This document shows positions 8,782 through 16,022 of a stretch of 64,000 nt of DNA, one piece after another. The stretch covers positions 2,108,001-2,172,000 of the forward strand of contig NZ_CP119127.1 in the NCBI RefSeq assembly GCF_030128825.1, written 5' to 3'. The first letter of the stretch is position 1. The number at the start of each line of letters is the position of its first letter. The translations under genes and the position numbers were made by a program. Origin of the DNA: Sphingobium sp. WTD-1 (lineage in GTDB: Bacteria > Pseudomonadota > Alphaproteobacteria > Sphingomonadales > Sphingomonadaceae). The notes under the pieces were generated by a model that saw nothing but the letters and a program-made list of their open reading frames with translations, was not told the origin of the DNA and ran no database searches.

Positions 8782-9441
8782 TTACATCAGGCTGATCGCG
8801 TCGGTCGGGGCGAAGCTGCCGAGCGCGGTGATCAGTTTGGAGGAGGAACCGTCAGCGGGTGACTGGACGGCGGCGATGGTGGCCCAGGTCGCGACCTGGC
8901 TGGTGGTGCCGCCATTGACCTTGACCTGCAGGGCGGAGGAGGAAACGGTTTCGCCCGCATCATCCTTGCCGTCCCAGTAGAAGGCGACCTCGCCGGCGCT
9001 CTGCGCGCCCAGGTCGATCGACTTGACGACATTGCCGTCGCCATCGACCAGATCGACGCTGACGGCATCGCTGGCGCCGCTCAGCGTAATCTGGCCGGCA
9101 TAATAGCCGCTGGAATCGGGCACCGCGACATTGCTCTGGACCAGCATCGACTTGCCGATCCAGCTGGCTGCATCGCCAAGCCGCGTGCCACTCAGTTCCG
9201 AAGCCAGCGATTTCAGCGACTGGTTCATTTCGGCGATGCCGGTCGACTGGGTGATGGTCGCCATCTGCGACACCATCTCGGTATTGTCGACCGGTTCGAA
9301 CGGATCCTGATACTGCATCTGCGCGGTCAGCAGCGTCAGGAAGCTCGACTGATCCATGGTCGCGCTGCCCGTGCCGACATTGGCATTCGGGTTGTAGACC
9401 GAAAGGCCTGCGCTATCGGTGACGGTAGACGTCGTCGTCAT
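8782..9441 (-). CDS. flgD: Flagellar hook assembly scaffold FlgD
   Basis: FlgD caps the growing hook and is lost on completion. Its N-terminal half carries the family signature: SSFLTLLTAQMQYQDPFEPV (about residues 27-46) followed by DNTEMVSQMATITQSTGIAEM. The second half is a beta-rich domain with the FlgD Ig-like segment (EVAFYWDGKDDAGETVSS). The length of 219 residues is normal. It overlaps flgC by four bases and precedes flgE. Confidence 0.94.
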   Translation of the reverse strand: MTTTSTVTDSAGLSVYNPNANVGTGSATMDQSSFLTLLTAQMQYQDPFEPVDNTEMVSQMATITQSTGIAEMNQSLKSLASELSGTRLGDAASWIGKSMLVQSNVAVPDSSGYYAGQITLSGASDAVSVDLVDGDGNVVKSIDLGAQSAGEVAFYWDGKDDAGETVSSSALQVKVNGGTTSQVATWATIAAVQSPADGSSSKLITALGSFAPTDAISLM

Positions 9442-9854
9442 TTGCCGATCCTTATGGTTTCGAGCATCAGGGATTTGGCGGTGTTGAGCACCTGCACATT
9501 ATTCTGGTACATGCGGGCGGTCTCGATCATGTCGACCATCTCCGCATTGCTATCGACTGCCGATTCCCAGACATCGCCATTAGCATCGGCCAGCGGATGA
9601 TTGGGGTCGTGACGCTTGGTCGGTTCCGCATTGGTGGTCACGACATTGGCGACCTTGACCGTCGACACGCCGGGGCTGTCGGTAACCGACTGGAAAACCG
9701 GCTTGATCGCGCGATAGGCTTCGGCGGCGCTGCCGGTGACATTGCCGGCATTGGCCATGTTCGATGCGGTGGCGTTCAGACGCACCAGCTGCGCGCTCAT
9801 GGCGCGGCCGGCGATGTCGAACACATTCATGGGGCCTGAACCGCTCATGCTCAT
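9438..9854 (-). CDS. flgC: Flagellar proximal rod protein FlgC
   Basis: FlgC is a proximal rod subunit. I take the ATG at 9854, which overlaps the flgB stop as ATGA, giving 138 residues, the usual size; a longer in-frame extension upstream would run through flgB in another frame and is not credible. The sequence contains LNATASNMANAGNVTGSAAE (the degenerate axial motif) and ends in MVDMIETARMYQNNVQVLNT followed by KSLMLETIRIGK, the characteristic FlgC C-terminus. Confidence 0.94.
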   Translation of the reverse strand: MSMSGSGPMNVFDIAGRAMSAQLVRLNATASNMANAGNVTGSAAEAYRAIKPVFQSVTDSPGVSTVKVANVVTTNAEPTKRHDPNHPLADANGDVWESAVDSNAEMVDMIETARMYQNNVQVLNTAKSLMLETIRIGK

Positions 9855-10219
9855 TCTCCCTTCAGCGCGCGGTTGATGGTGTTGATGCGGCCCTCCAGGA
9901 AGGAGAGGGTGGTGCGATATTTCACCGCATTTTCCGCAAACAGGGTCTGTTCGGTGCTCAGTTCGACGGTGTTGCCGTCCAGGCTGGGCTGCAACGGCAC
10001 GCGATAGCCCATGGCATCGTCCACCGCCTGGCCGACATCGGCCGGGCCGCGGCCACTCTGGGCGGTCGCTTCCTTGAGCGCGGCATCGAAGTCGATGTCG
10101 CGCGCCTTGTAATTGGGGGTCGAAGCGTTCGCGATGTTGGACGCGAGCAGGGAAAGGCGCTGCGAGCGAAGCGCCAGCGCCTTTCCATGGATCCCGAACA
10201 AACCGTCTTCCAGCGACAT
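9851..10219 (-). CDS. flgB: Flagellar proximal rod protein FlgB
   Basis: FlgB is the first proximal rod protein and the first gene of the flg operon. The 122 residues contain ALRSQRLSLLASNIANASTP followed by NYKARDIDF, the FlgB version of the axial motif, and a C-terminal helix (FAENAVKYRTTLSFLEGRIN). The operon starts here because a complete sigma-54 promoter lies about 100 bases upstream and the next gene is divergent. Confidence 0.94.
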   Translation of the reverse strand: MSLEDGLFGIHGKALALRSQRLSLLASNIANASTPNYKARDIDFDAALKEATAQSGRGPADVGQAVDDAMGYRVPLQPSLDGNTVELSTEQTLFAENAVKYRTTLSFLEGRINTINRALKGE

Positions 10220-10251
10220 TTCCCGTCAGTCCCTTTTTGCCCATTCGGGCC

Positions 10252-10278
10252 TAAAGCTTTCGATCGTCCCGCCGTTCT
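10252..10278 (+). promoter_or_regulatory. Sigma-28-type promoter of the second stator pair
   Basis: TAAA (10252-10255) is followed by 15 bases and GCCGTTCT (10271-10278), identical in both boxes and spacing to the site before fliD. It points to the gene at 10478 and lies about 200 bases upstream of its start. Confidence 0.6.
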
Positions 10279-10321
10279 CCTGCCTGATGGCGTTCGATGC
10301 GAGCGATCCAGCCGGATATCC

Positions 10322-10336
10322 GCAAGGACCGTGCCA
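10322..10336 (-). promoter_or_regulatory. Sigma-54 promoter of the flgB operon
   Basis: The minus strand reads TGGCAC (10336-10331), five bases, TTGC (10325-10322). This is a full RpoN consensus about 100 bases upstream of flgB, so flgBCDEF start here. Confidence 0.85.
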
Positions 10337-10410
10337 ATTTGCGTGGGTGACGCAGGCTGGCGCGGCAAACTGCCGGAAATCCGGGCTTTCGCGGCATCGG
10401 GCGGCAAGGG

Positions 10411-10448
10411 CGGCAAAAATTTGCCGGGTGGCGGCAATCTTTTGCCGC
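10411..10448. promoter_or_regulatory. Tandem CGGCAA/TTGCCG dyads, possible activator enhancer
   Basis: Two inverted repeats stand next to each other: CGGCAAA-N2-TTTGCCG (10411-10426) and GCGGCAA-N4-TTGCCGC (10431-10448). They lie 75-112 bases upstream of the flgB sigma-54 promoter, the usual enhancer distance. A third dyad of the same core is found before the activator gene at 21472-21488. Binding by that activator is inferred, not shown. Confidence 0.5.
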
Positions 10449-10477
10449 TCGGTCGGCATGGCGGAACGGAAGGTGGC

Positions 10478-11146
10478 ATGATCGGGATTTTGGCGCATCT
10501 GTTCGATCCGCTCACGCTCGCCGCGATGCTGGGTGGCGTCGCGGTCGTGGCGCTGGCGCAAAATGGCATGCGCGCTGTCGGGCGGGCCTGTATCGCCTTG
10601 CGGCCGCTGCTGCGGGCTGATCCGCTGCATGATCGCGATACGGCCCGTGCAGCCCTGCTCCAAATCGACCAGGTGGCCCAGTTGCGCGGACTGATGTGCA
10701 TCGATCGGGTCAAGACCGATAACGGCTTCATGGTCGATGCGACACGGCGTCTTGCCAATTGCGATCGCGTCGAAATGTTTGAAAACTGGGCGATGCAGGC
10801 GCTATCCGATCGGGCGCAACGCCACGCCAGCGTGCGCAATGTCTGGCTGTCGGTCGCCGATGCGGCACCGGCGCTGGGCATGGCCGGCACGATCATCGGG
10901 CTGGTCGGCATGTTCGCGGCGATGGATGATCCGTCCGCGCTTGGTCCTTCCATGGCGCTTGCGCTGCTCACAACCCTTTATGGCGTGGTCATCGCCAATC
11001 TGCTCGCCGCGCCGATCGCCGCGCGGCTGGCGACCCTGTCCGAACAGGAACTTGCCTGGCAGCAGGAGGCGGTGGCGCGCATGCTGGCGATCGCACGGCG
11101 CGAAAATGCGCCGCTGCGCCGCGCATCGATCCGCGAAGTCGCATGA
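10478..11146 (+). CDS. Second MotA/TolQ/ExbB-type channel protein
   Basis: This 222-residue inner-membrane protein has the MotA/TolQ/ExbB architecture: an N-terminal hydrophobic helix (LTLAAMLGGVAVVALAQNGM), a cytoplasmic helical part, and a paired transmembrane module LGMAGTIIGLVGMFAAMDDP then MALALLTTLYGVVIANLLAA. The ATG at 10478 follows an AAGG ribosome-binding site. It is smaller than MotA at 960 and quite different in sequence. The adjacent MotB-like gene overlaps it by four bases, so the two probably form one ion-driven complex. A sigma-28-type promoter upstream ties it to late flagellar expression. Whether it drives rotation or another envelope function cannot be read from sequence. 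Confidence 0.85.
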   Translation: MIGILAHLFDPLTLAAMLGGVAVVALAQNGMRAVGRACIALRPLLRADPLHDRDTARAALLQIDQVAQLRGLMCIDRVKTDNGFMVDATRRLANCDRVEMFENWAMQALSDRAQRHASVRNVWLSVADAAPALGMAGTIIGLVGMFAAMDDPSALGPSMALALLTTLYGVVIANLLAAPIAARLATLSEQELAWQQEAVARMLAIARRENAPLRRASIREVA

Positions 11147-11655
11147 CCGCGCCCGCAATCCCATCGGCAGCTACGGTGGCCCGGCGCAATCGCTGGGCCG
11201 TCAGCTTTGCCGATCTGCTGATGCTGCTGCTCGGCTTCTTCGTGCTGCTCCAGGCGACCGGCAGCCAGCGCCGCGATGCGATGCTGGCCGAGGTCAGTCG
11301 CCAATTTGGCGGCCGTCCCGCCCGCACCGCGACCGAGCTGCGCGCGGCAGAGCTGTTTGCGCCGGGCGAGGCGATGCTGACGCCGCAGGGGCAGGCGCGT
11401 CTGCGCGCGGCGGTGCGGCCCTATATGCAGGATGATCGCATGATCGAACTGCGCAGCCAGGGGCAGGATCGGGCGCGACAGCGTTTCGACGATTGGGATC
11501 TGGCGGCGGCGCGGCTTGGCGCCGTGGCGCGCGCGCTCAAGGCGCAGGGGATAGGCGGCGATCGCCTGCTCATTCGCGGTCTGGATCAGGCGGACAGCGC
11601 CGACGGGCAGGGGCAGGTGATCCGCATCGCGCCGGGCGATGCCGTGAAGCCCTGA
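11143..11655 (+). CDS. Second, miniature MotB-like stator protein
   Basis: A 170-residue partner of the preceding channel protein. After a short cytoplasmic tail, one transmembrane helix (SFADLLMLLLGFFVLLQATG, residues 21-40) carries an aspartate (Asp24) at the place of the MotB proton acceptor. The remainder is a reduced OmpA-like domain: LFAPGEAMLTPQGQARLRAA, then the degenerate SQGQDR where RGHTDG is expected, and the helix DDWDLAAARLGAVARAL, which keeps the arginine. The linker and plug region is much shorter than in MotB. Peptidoglycan binding may be weakened. The start overlaps the upstream gene (ATGA). Confidence 0.8.
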   Translation: MTAPAIPSAATVARRNRWAVSFADLLMLLLGFFVLLQATGSQRRDAMLAEVSRQFGGRPARTATELRAAELFAPGEAMLTPQGQARLRAAVRPYMQDDRMIELRSQGQDRARQRFDDWDLAAARLGAVARALKAQGIGGDRLLIRGLDQADSADGQGQVIRIAPGDAVKP

Positions 11656-11663
11656 TCCTTAAC

Positions 11664-11679
11664 TGGCACGTTTGTTGCT
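11664..11679 (+). promoter_or_regulatory. Sigma-54 promoter of flgA
   Basis: TGGCAC (11664-11669), five bases and TTGCT (11675-11679) form a complete RpoN site about 40 bases before the GTG start of flgA. Confidence 0.85.
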
Positions 11680-11718
11680 TTTAACCATGGCGAAAGTCCG
11701 CATTTTCGGAGAAGCGCC

Positions 11719-12267
11719 GTGACCAGACCCGTCCAGTTCCTCGCCATCGTCCTGGCCTGCGCCGCTGCGCAGCCCGCGCTGGCGCAGCAGAAGTTCGAGA
11801 ATCTGGATCGCATCGACAGCCTGGTCGCGATGACCGTCGGCGCGAACATGGGTGAGCCTGGTGGCCCGCTGGCGCCGGTCGATCGTCGCCTCCGCCTCGC
11901 CGCCTGCCCGACCACGCCCAGCGTCGAAGGGCCGATCTTCGGCGCCGCCATGGTCAAGTGCGATGCACTGGGCTGGCGCATCCGTGTGCCGCTGGTCGCG
12001 GGCGCCGCTGCTGCTGCCTCCGGCCCGGTCGGCCGCTATGCCCCGGCCGCGCGGCCGGTCGCCAAGGAATCGGTCGTCAAACGCGGCGATCCGGTCCAGC
12101 TCATGGCCGGCAATGCCAGTTTCAGCGTCTCGCGCATGATGATCGCCGATGAAGACGGCGCAATTGGCGAGACGATTCGGGTGCGCGAAGACAAGAAGTC
12201 ATCGCCTGTACTTGCCCAGATCGTGGACATGGGCGTAGTGCGCATTCCGGGATTTAATAATTTTTGA
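11719..12267 (+). CDS. flgA: P-ring assembly chaperone FlgA
   Basis: FlgA is a periplasmic chaperone for P-ring formation by FlgI. The GTG start at 11719 follows GGAGAAG and gives a clean signal peptide (MTRPVQFLAIVLACAAAQPA, cut after LAQ). The mature protein shows the SAF-like C-terminal domain with ESVVKRGDPVQLMAGNASFS (about residues 115-134) and the end QIVDMGVVRIPGFNNF. The 182-residue length fits the shorter alphaproteobacterial type. Its own sigma-54 promoter lies directly upstream, so it is co-timed with rod and ring genes. Confidence 0.88.
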   Translation: MTRPVQFLAIVLACAAAQPALAQQKFENLDRIDSLVAMTVGANMGEPGGPLAPVDRRLRLAACPTTPSVEGPIFGAAMVKCDALGWRIRVPLVAGAAAAASGPVGRYAPAARPVAKESVVKRGDPVQLMAGNASFSVSRMMIADEDGAIGETIRVREDKKSSPVLAQIVDMGVVRIPGFNNF

Positions 12268-12280
12268 ACTTGTCCGTTAT
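12254..12280 (+). promoter_or_regulatory. Sigma-28-type promoter of flgM
   Basis: TTAA (12254-12257), 15 bases and TCCGTTAT (12273-12280) match the sigma-28 pattern of this cluster with one change in the -35. It overlaps the end of flgA and would give FlgM its usual late-class expression in addition to read-through from the flgA promoter. Confidence 0.5.
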
Positions 12281-12312
12281 AGCGTTCAAGGGACGAGTGA
12301 AGGAATGAACCA

Positions 12313-12588
12313 ATGATCAACTCAGTCGGCCAGAGCATCAGTTCGGCAATCGAGGCTAACCGCTTGCGCGAAGGGGGCAAGACCCGCGCCGCATCGGCAA
12401 CCGGATCGACCGGCACCACCGCGTCGGCATCGACGTCGGCCAGCCCGGCGACGCGCATGGCGGCCGAAGGCGCGCCTGTCGACGTGGACCGCATCGCCGC
12501 CATCAAGGCTGCGATCGCTTCGGGCAATTACCCCGTCAACCCGTCGGTGATCGCCGACCGGATGATGGCGCTCGATCTTCCCGCCTAA
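12313..12588 (+). CDS. flgM: Anti-sigma-28 factor FlgM
   Basis: FlgM binds FliA and holds back late genes until it is exported through the finished hook. The 91-residue protein is largely low-complexity (Ser/Thr/Ala rich) in the first half, as expected of a disordered FlgM. The C-terminal half has the sigma-binding helices VDVDRIAAIKAAIASGNYPV followed by NPSVIADRMMALDL, the family hallmark. AAGGA precedes the ATG. It stands between flgA and the flgN-like gene, the standard flgAMN order. Confidence 0.9.
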   Translation: MINSVGQSISSAIEANRLREGGKTRAASATGSTGTTASASTSASPATRMAAEGAPVDVDRIAAIKAAIASGNYPVNPSVIADRMMALDLPA

Positions 12589-12603
12589 ACAGGACATTCC
12601 TTC

Positions 12604-12915
12604 ATGCCCCTCGGCCTTGCTGCACTGGATGGTCTCTTCGCCGCCTTTGACGACCTGCGCGCTGCGCTGGACGGCAATGATGCGGCCGCGATCGAAGCTG
12701 CCAGCACCAGGGTCAGCACGGCGGCCGCTGCCGCCCGTGCGATCGGCGCCTGGCGTTCCGAACCCGATGTGGTCGAACGGCTCAACCGGCTCCTGCCGCT
12801 GATCGAAGCGGCGCGCGTGCGCACCAATGTGCTGGCGGACTATACCAGCCAGCGACTCGCGATCCTGACCTCCAACGGCGCTCGCAATGCGCCGCTCACC
12901 TACGGTCGGCGCTGA
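12604..12915 (+). CDS. flgN: FlgN-like export chaperone
   Basis: A 103-residue, almost entirely helical and alanine-rich protein that follows flgM by 15 bases. In the flgAMN arrangement this position holds FlgN, the cytoplasmic chaperone for the junction proteins FlgK and FlgL. The pattern of a long helical hairpin (LFAAFDDLRAALDGNDAAAI, then VVERLNRLLPLIEAARVRTN) fits, but sequence similarity to FlgN is weak, so the call rests mainly on position, size and fold. Confidence 0.6.
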   Translation: MPLGLAALDGLFAAFDDLRAALDGNDAAAIEAASTRVSTAAAAARAIGAWRSEPDVVERLNRLLPLIEAARVRTNVLADYTSQRLAILTSNGARNAPLTYGRR

Positions 12916-12944
12916 CAAAAATAAATTTTGCTTTCGGGCTAAAG

Positions 12945-12967
12945 CGGCGCCAATCGGCGCCGTTTTT
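12945..12967 (+). terminator. Rho-independent terminator after flgN
   Basis: Perfect 7-base stem CGGCGCC / GGCGCCG (12945-12951 and 12956-12962) with a 4-base loop, followed by TTTTT. It closes the flgA-flgM-flgN unit. Confidence 0.85.
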
Positions 12968-13008
12968 CGTTTTACGCAGAATCTTGTTTAACCGCGTTAA
13001 CCAAATCT

Positions 13009-13024
13009 TGGCACAAGCATTGCT
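13009..13024 (+). promoter_or_regulatory. Sigma-54 promoter of the transglycosylase-flhA-fliA operon
   Basis: TGGCAC (13009-13014), AAGCA, TTGCT (13020-13024) is a complete RpoN site 37 bases before the GTG at 13062. Two TTAACC boxes lie just upstream (12988-13003). Confidence 0.85.
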
Positions 13025-13061
13025 CTAATAGCCCACGGTACCAAATGGGGATTGTGGGTCA

Positions 13062-13883
13062 GTGTCGGCACTTGCAGACATTTCAGCAACGGGAGCTTCG
13101 GCCGGTAATCGCGTCACCAACGCGATTGCGATGGCCAGCCGTCGTACCGGCGTGGACTTCTCCTACCTGCTTGGTCAGGCCAAGATCGAATCCAGCCTGA
13201 ACCCCAGCGCCCGTGCCGCCACCTCTTCCGCCACCGGCCTCTATCAGTTCGTCGACCAGAGCTGGCTCGCCGTCGTCGACAAGCATGGCGCCGAATATGG
13301 GCTGGGCTGGGCGGCTGACGCGATCAGCAAGGGCAGCAATGGCCGCTATTATGTGTCGGACCCCGATCTGCGCCAGCAGATCCTCGACCTGCGTAAGCAT
13401 CCCGAGACCGCCTCGGTCATGGCGGCGGAACATGCCGCCGACAACAAGGCCTATCTGGAAAGCCGCCTCGGCCGTGAGGCGGAGCCGGTCGATCTCTACC
13501 TCGCCCATTTCCTGGGCGTGGGTGGTGCTTCCAAATTCCTGTCGATGAATGATCGCGCGCCTGGCGCAACGGCCGCCTCGATCTTCCCGGCGGCGGCCCG
13601 CGCCAATCGCTCGATCTTCTACGACAAGCAGGGCAATGCCCGCAGCTTCGCCGATATTCGCGATCGCTTCGCCAGCAAGCTGCAAAAGGGTGTCGATTCG
13701 ATCGGCACCGGCAATGTCCAATATGCCGATGCTTCGCTGCCCAGCGGCGCGAAGACCGTCGCTCCCGCCGATTATGTGCGGATCGAAACCCAGCGCCTTG
13801 CGACCCAGGCCGACGTCACCGTCCGCCCGGAACCGCAGACCGCGCGTCTCGCCTATCTCATGCTCGCCACCCTCGGAAGGTAA
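13062..13883 (+). CDS. Flagellar lytic transglycosylase (SLT domain)
   Basis: A 273-residue protein with an N-terminal lysozyme-like SLT domain: the catalytic glutamate lies in KIESSLNP (Glu43), followed by SATGLYQFVDQSWL (residues 56-69), the substrate-cleft motif. No signal peptide is visible, so export through the flagellar apparatus is likely. The C-terminal half (about 170-273) is an extension without a known motif. Since FlgJ here lacks its muramidase domain, this enzyme is the probable replacement that opens the peptidoglycan for the rod. Translation starts at GTG. It leads the operon with flhA and fliA. Confidence 0.85.
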   Translation: MSALADISATGASAGNRVTNAIAMASRRTGVDFSYLLGQAKIESSLNPSARAATSSATGLYQFVDQSWLAVVDKHGAEYGLGWAADAISKGSNGRYYVSDPDLRQQILDLRKHPETASVMAAEHAADNKAYLESRLGREAEPVDLYLAHFLGVGGASKFLSMNDRAPGATAASIFPAAARANRSIFYDKQGNARSFADIRDRFASKLQKGVDSIGTGNVQYADASLPSGAKTVAPADYVRIETQRLATQADVTVRPEPQTARLAYLMLATLGR

Positions 13884-13892
13884 CGGCCTCTC

Positions 13893-16010
13893 ATGACTCC
13901 CACCCAAGTCAAAGCGAAGATCTGGATGAGCGCCGCCAAGGGGGCGGTGTTGCCGTTCGCCACGCTGATGGTCGTGCTGTTCATGATGGTGCCGGTGCCG
14001 GCGGTGATGCTGGACATCGGCTTCATTACCAATATCATGATCAGCCTTGCCGTGCTGATGGTGGCGCTGAACGCCGCCAAGCCGCTCGACTTTTCCAGCT
14101 TCCCGACGGTGCTGCTGTTCGCGACCCTGCTGCGTCTGGCGCTCAATGTCGCCTCGACCCGCGTCGTGCTGGTGTCGGGCCATGAGGGATCGGACGCCGC
14201 GGGCCAGGTGATCGAGGCATTCGGCCACTTCCTGATCGGCGGCGACTATGTCGTCGGCATCTTCGTCTTCGCGATCCTGATGATCATCAACCTGGTGGTC
14301 ATCACCAAGGGCGCGGGCCGCGTGTCGGAAGTGTCGGCCCGCTTCACCCTGGACGCCCTGCCGGGCAAGCAGATGGCGATCGACGCCGACCTCAATGCCG
14401 GCCTGATGACGCCGGAAGAAGCCAAGCTGCGCCGCGCCGAAGTCGCGACCGAGGCGGATTTCTACGGCTCGATGGACGGTGCGTCCAAGTTTGTGAAGGG
14501 CGACGCGATCGCCGGCATCCTGATCCTGGCGATCAACATCATCGGCGGCATCATCCTGGGCGTGGTCAGCCATGGCCTGGCGATGGGCGATGCGGCCCAG
14601 ACCTATATCCTGCTCGCCATCGGTGACGCGCTGGTTGCGCAGATCCCGGCGCTGCTGCTGTCGATCGCCGCCGCCTCGATCGTGACCCGCGTCAAGTCCG
14701 AACAGGATCTGTCGGCGCAGGTCGCCGGCCAGTTCGGCACCGGCAAGGCGTGGGTGCCTGTCGCCGCAATCCTCGGCTTCCTCGGCATCCTGCCGGGCAT
14801 GCCGCATCTCATCATCCTGACGGCCGCTGCCATCGCCGGCGGTATCGCCTGGCAGCTGCGCAAGGCCGGCCAGCGCAAGGCCGCTGAACCCGAACCGGTC
14901 GCGCCGCCGCCCAACCCGGCCATCATCGAATGGAACGACGTGTCCGATGGCGCGATCCTGGGTCTGGAGATCGGCTATGGCCTGATCGGTCTGGTCGACG
15001 AGCGCAAGGGCGCGCCGCTGATGGCCCGCATTACCGGCATTCGTCGCCAGCTGTCGAAGGAACTGGGCTTTGTCGTGCCGATGGTCCGCGTGAAGGACAA
15101 TCTGGCGCTCGAACCCAATCAGTATCGCATCACCATCGCCGGCGTCGTCGTGGGCGAGGATGATATCTGGCCCGACGATCTGCTGGCGCTGGACAGCGGC
15201 ATGCTGGAAGGCACGGTTGCCGGTCGCCCGGCCAAGGATCCGACCTTCGGTCTCGATGCCGTCTGGATTTCGCCGGCCAAGCGCAGCGAGGCGGTGGTCG
15301 CCGGCTACACCGTGGTCGATCCGCCGACGGTCGTCGCCACCCATCTCAACCAGCTGATCGCGATGAACGCGGCCGAGATGTTCGGTCTGGACGAAGCCCG
15401 CAAGCTGCTCGACAATCTCAAGGATGTCGCGCCGCAGCTGGTCGACGGCCTGACCCCCGGCACGCTCAGCCTGACACAGATTTCCGCGCTCTGCCGCGCG
15501 CTGCTGTCGGAAGGGATCGCGCTCAAGGATTTCCGCCGCATTTGCGAGGCGATGGTTGATGCGGCCCGTCCCGACATGAACCACGAACAGCTTGTCGAAG
15601 CGGTGCGCCAGCGCATCGGCGCGCTCATTATCCAGGGCCTCGTCCCGGTGAAGATGCCGCTGCCGGTCATCACCCTCGACGGCGATCTGGAAGCGATGCT
15701 GGCGCAGGCGATGCGTGTCGCCGGCGACGCCAAGCATCCGATCGAGCCGAGCCTGGGCAACCGCATCGTCGAATCGGTCGTGCATGCCGCCCGGCCAATG
15801 CTGGGCCAGGCGCGCAATTTCGCCATCGTCACCTCGCCGGTCGCGCGCCGCGCGCTCGCCCGGCTGTTCAAACCCCATCTGCCCGAGACCCCGGTGCTGT
15901 CCTTCCTGGAAATCCCGGACGGCAAGGGTGTCGAGGTTGTCGCCGTCGTCGGTGGCGAGCAGCGTCCCACGCCCCGGCACGATCCGCTGCCGCGTGAACG
16001 CGTCGCCTGA
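13893..16010 (+). CDS. flhA: Flagellar export gate protein FlhA
   Basis: FlhA is the largest subunit of the flagellar type III export gate and docks chaperone-substrate complexes. The 705-residue sequence has about eight N-terminal membrane segments, the FHIPEP loop (VITKGAGRVSEVSARFTLDA and LPGKQMAIDADLNAGLMT, about residues 135-172) and a large cytoplasmic C-terminal domain from about 350. Length and motif order are standard. It follows the transglycosylase gene by nine bases and precedes fliA by 12, so one transcript is clear. Confidence 0.97.
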   Translation: MTPTQVKAKIWMSAAKGAVLPFATLMVVLFMMVPVPAVMLDIGFITNIMISLAVLMVALNAAKPLDFSSFPTVLLFATLLRLALNVASTRVVLVSGHEGSDAAGQVIEAFGHFLIGGDYVVGIFVFAILMIINLVVITKGAGRVSEVSARFTLDALPGKQMAIDADLNAGLMTPEEAKLRRAEVATEADFYGSMDGASKFVKGDAIAGILILAINIIGGIILGVVSHGLAMGDAAQTYILLAIGDALVAQIPALLLSIAAASIVTRVKSEQDLSAQVAGQFGTGKAWVPVAAILGFLGILPGMPHLIILTAAAIAGGIAWQLRKAGQRKAAEPEPVAPPPNPAIIEWNDVSDGAILGLEIGYGLIGLVDERKGAPLMARITGIRRQLSKELGFVVPMVRVKDNLALEPNQYRITIAGVVVGEDDIWPDDLLALDSGMLEGTVAGRPAKDPTFGLDAVWISPAKRSEAVVAGYTVVDPPTVVATHLNQLIAMNAAEMFGLDEARKLLDNLKDVAPQLVDGLTPGTLSLTQISALCRALLSEGIALKDFRRICEAMVDAARPDMNHEQLVEAVRQRIGALIIQGLVPVKMPLPVITLDGDLEAMLAQAMRVAGDAKHPIEPSLGNRIVESVVHAARPMLGQARNFAIVTSPVARRALARLFKPHLPETPVLSFLEIPDGKGVEVVAVVGGEQRPTPRHDPLPRERVA

Positions 16011-16022
16011 GGAGACTGACCA

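Noticed and set aside
10343..10480. Possible plus-strand sigma-54 promoters for the second stator pair in the CGGCAA-rich region
   Set aside because: All GG and GC pairs there are spaced 9, 11 or 12 bases apart instead of 10, so none fits RpoN; the sigma-28-type site at 10252 is the better candidate.
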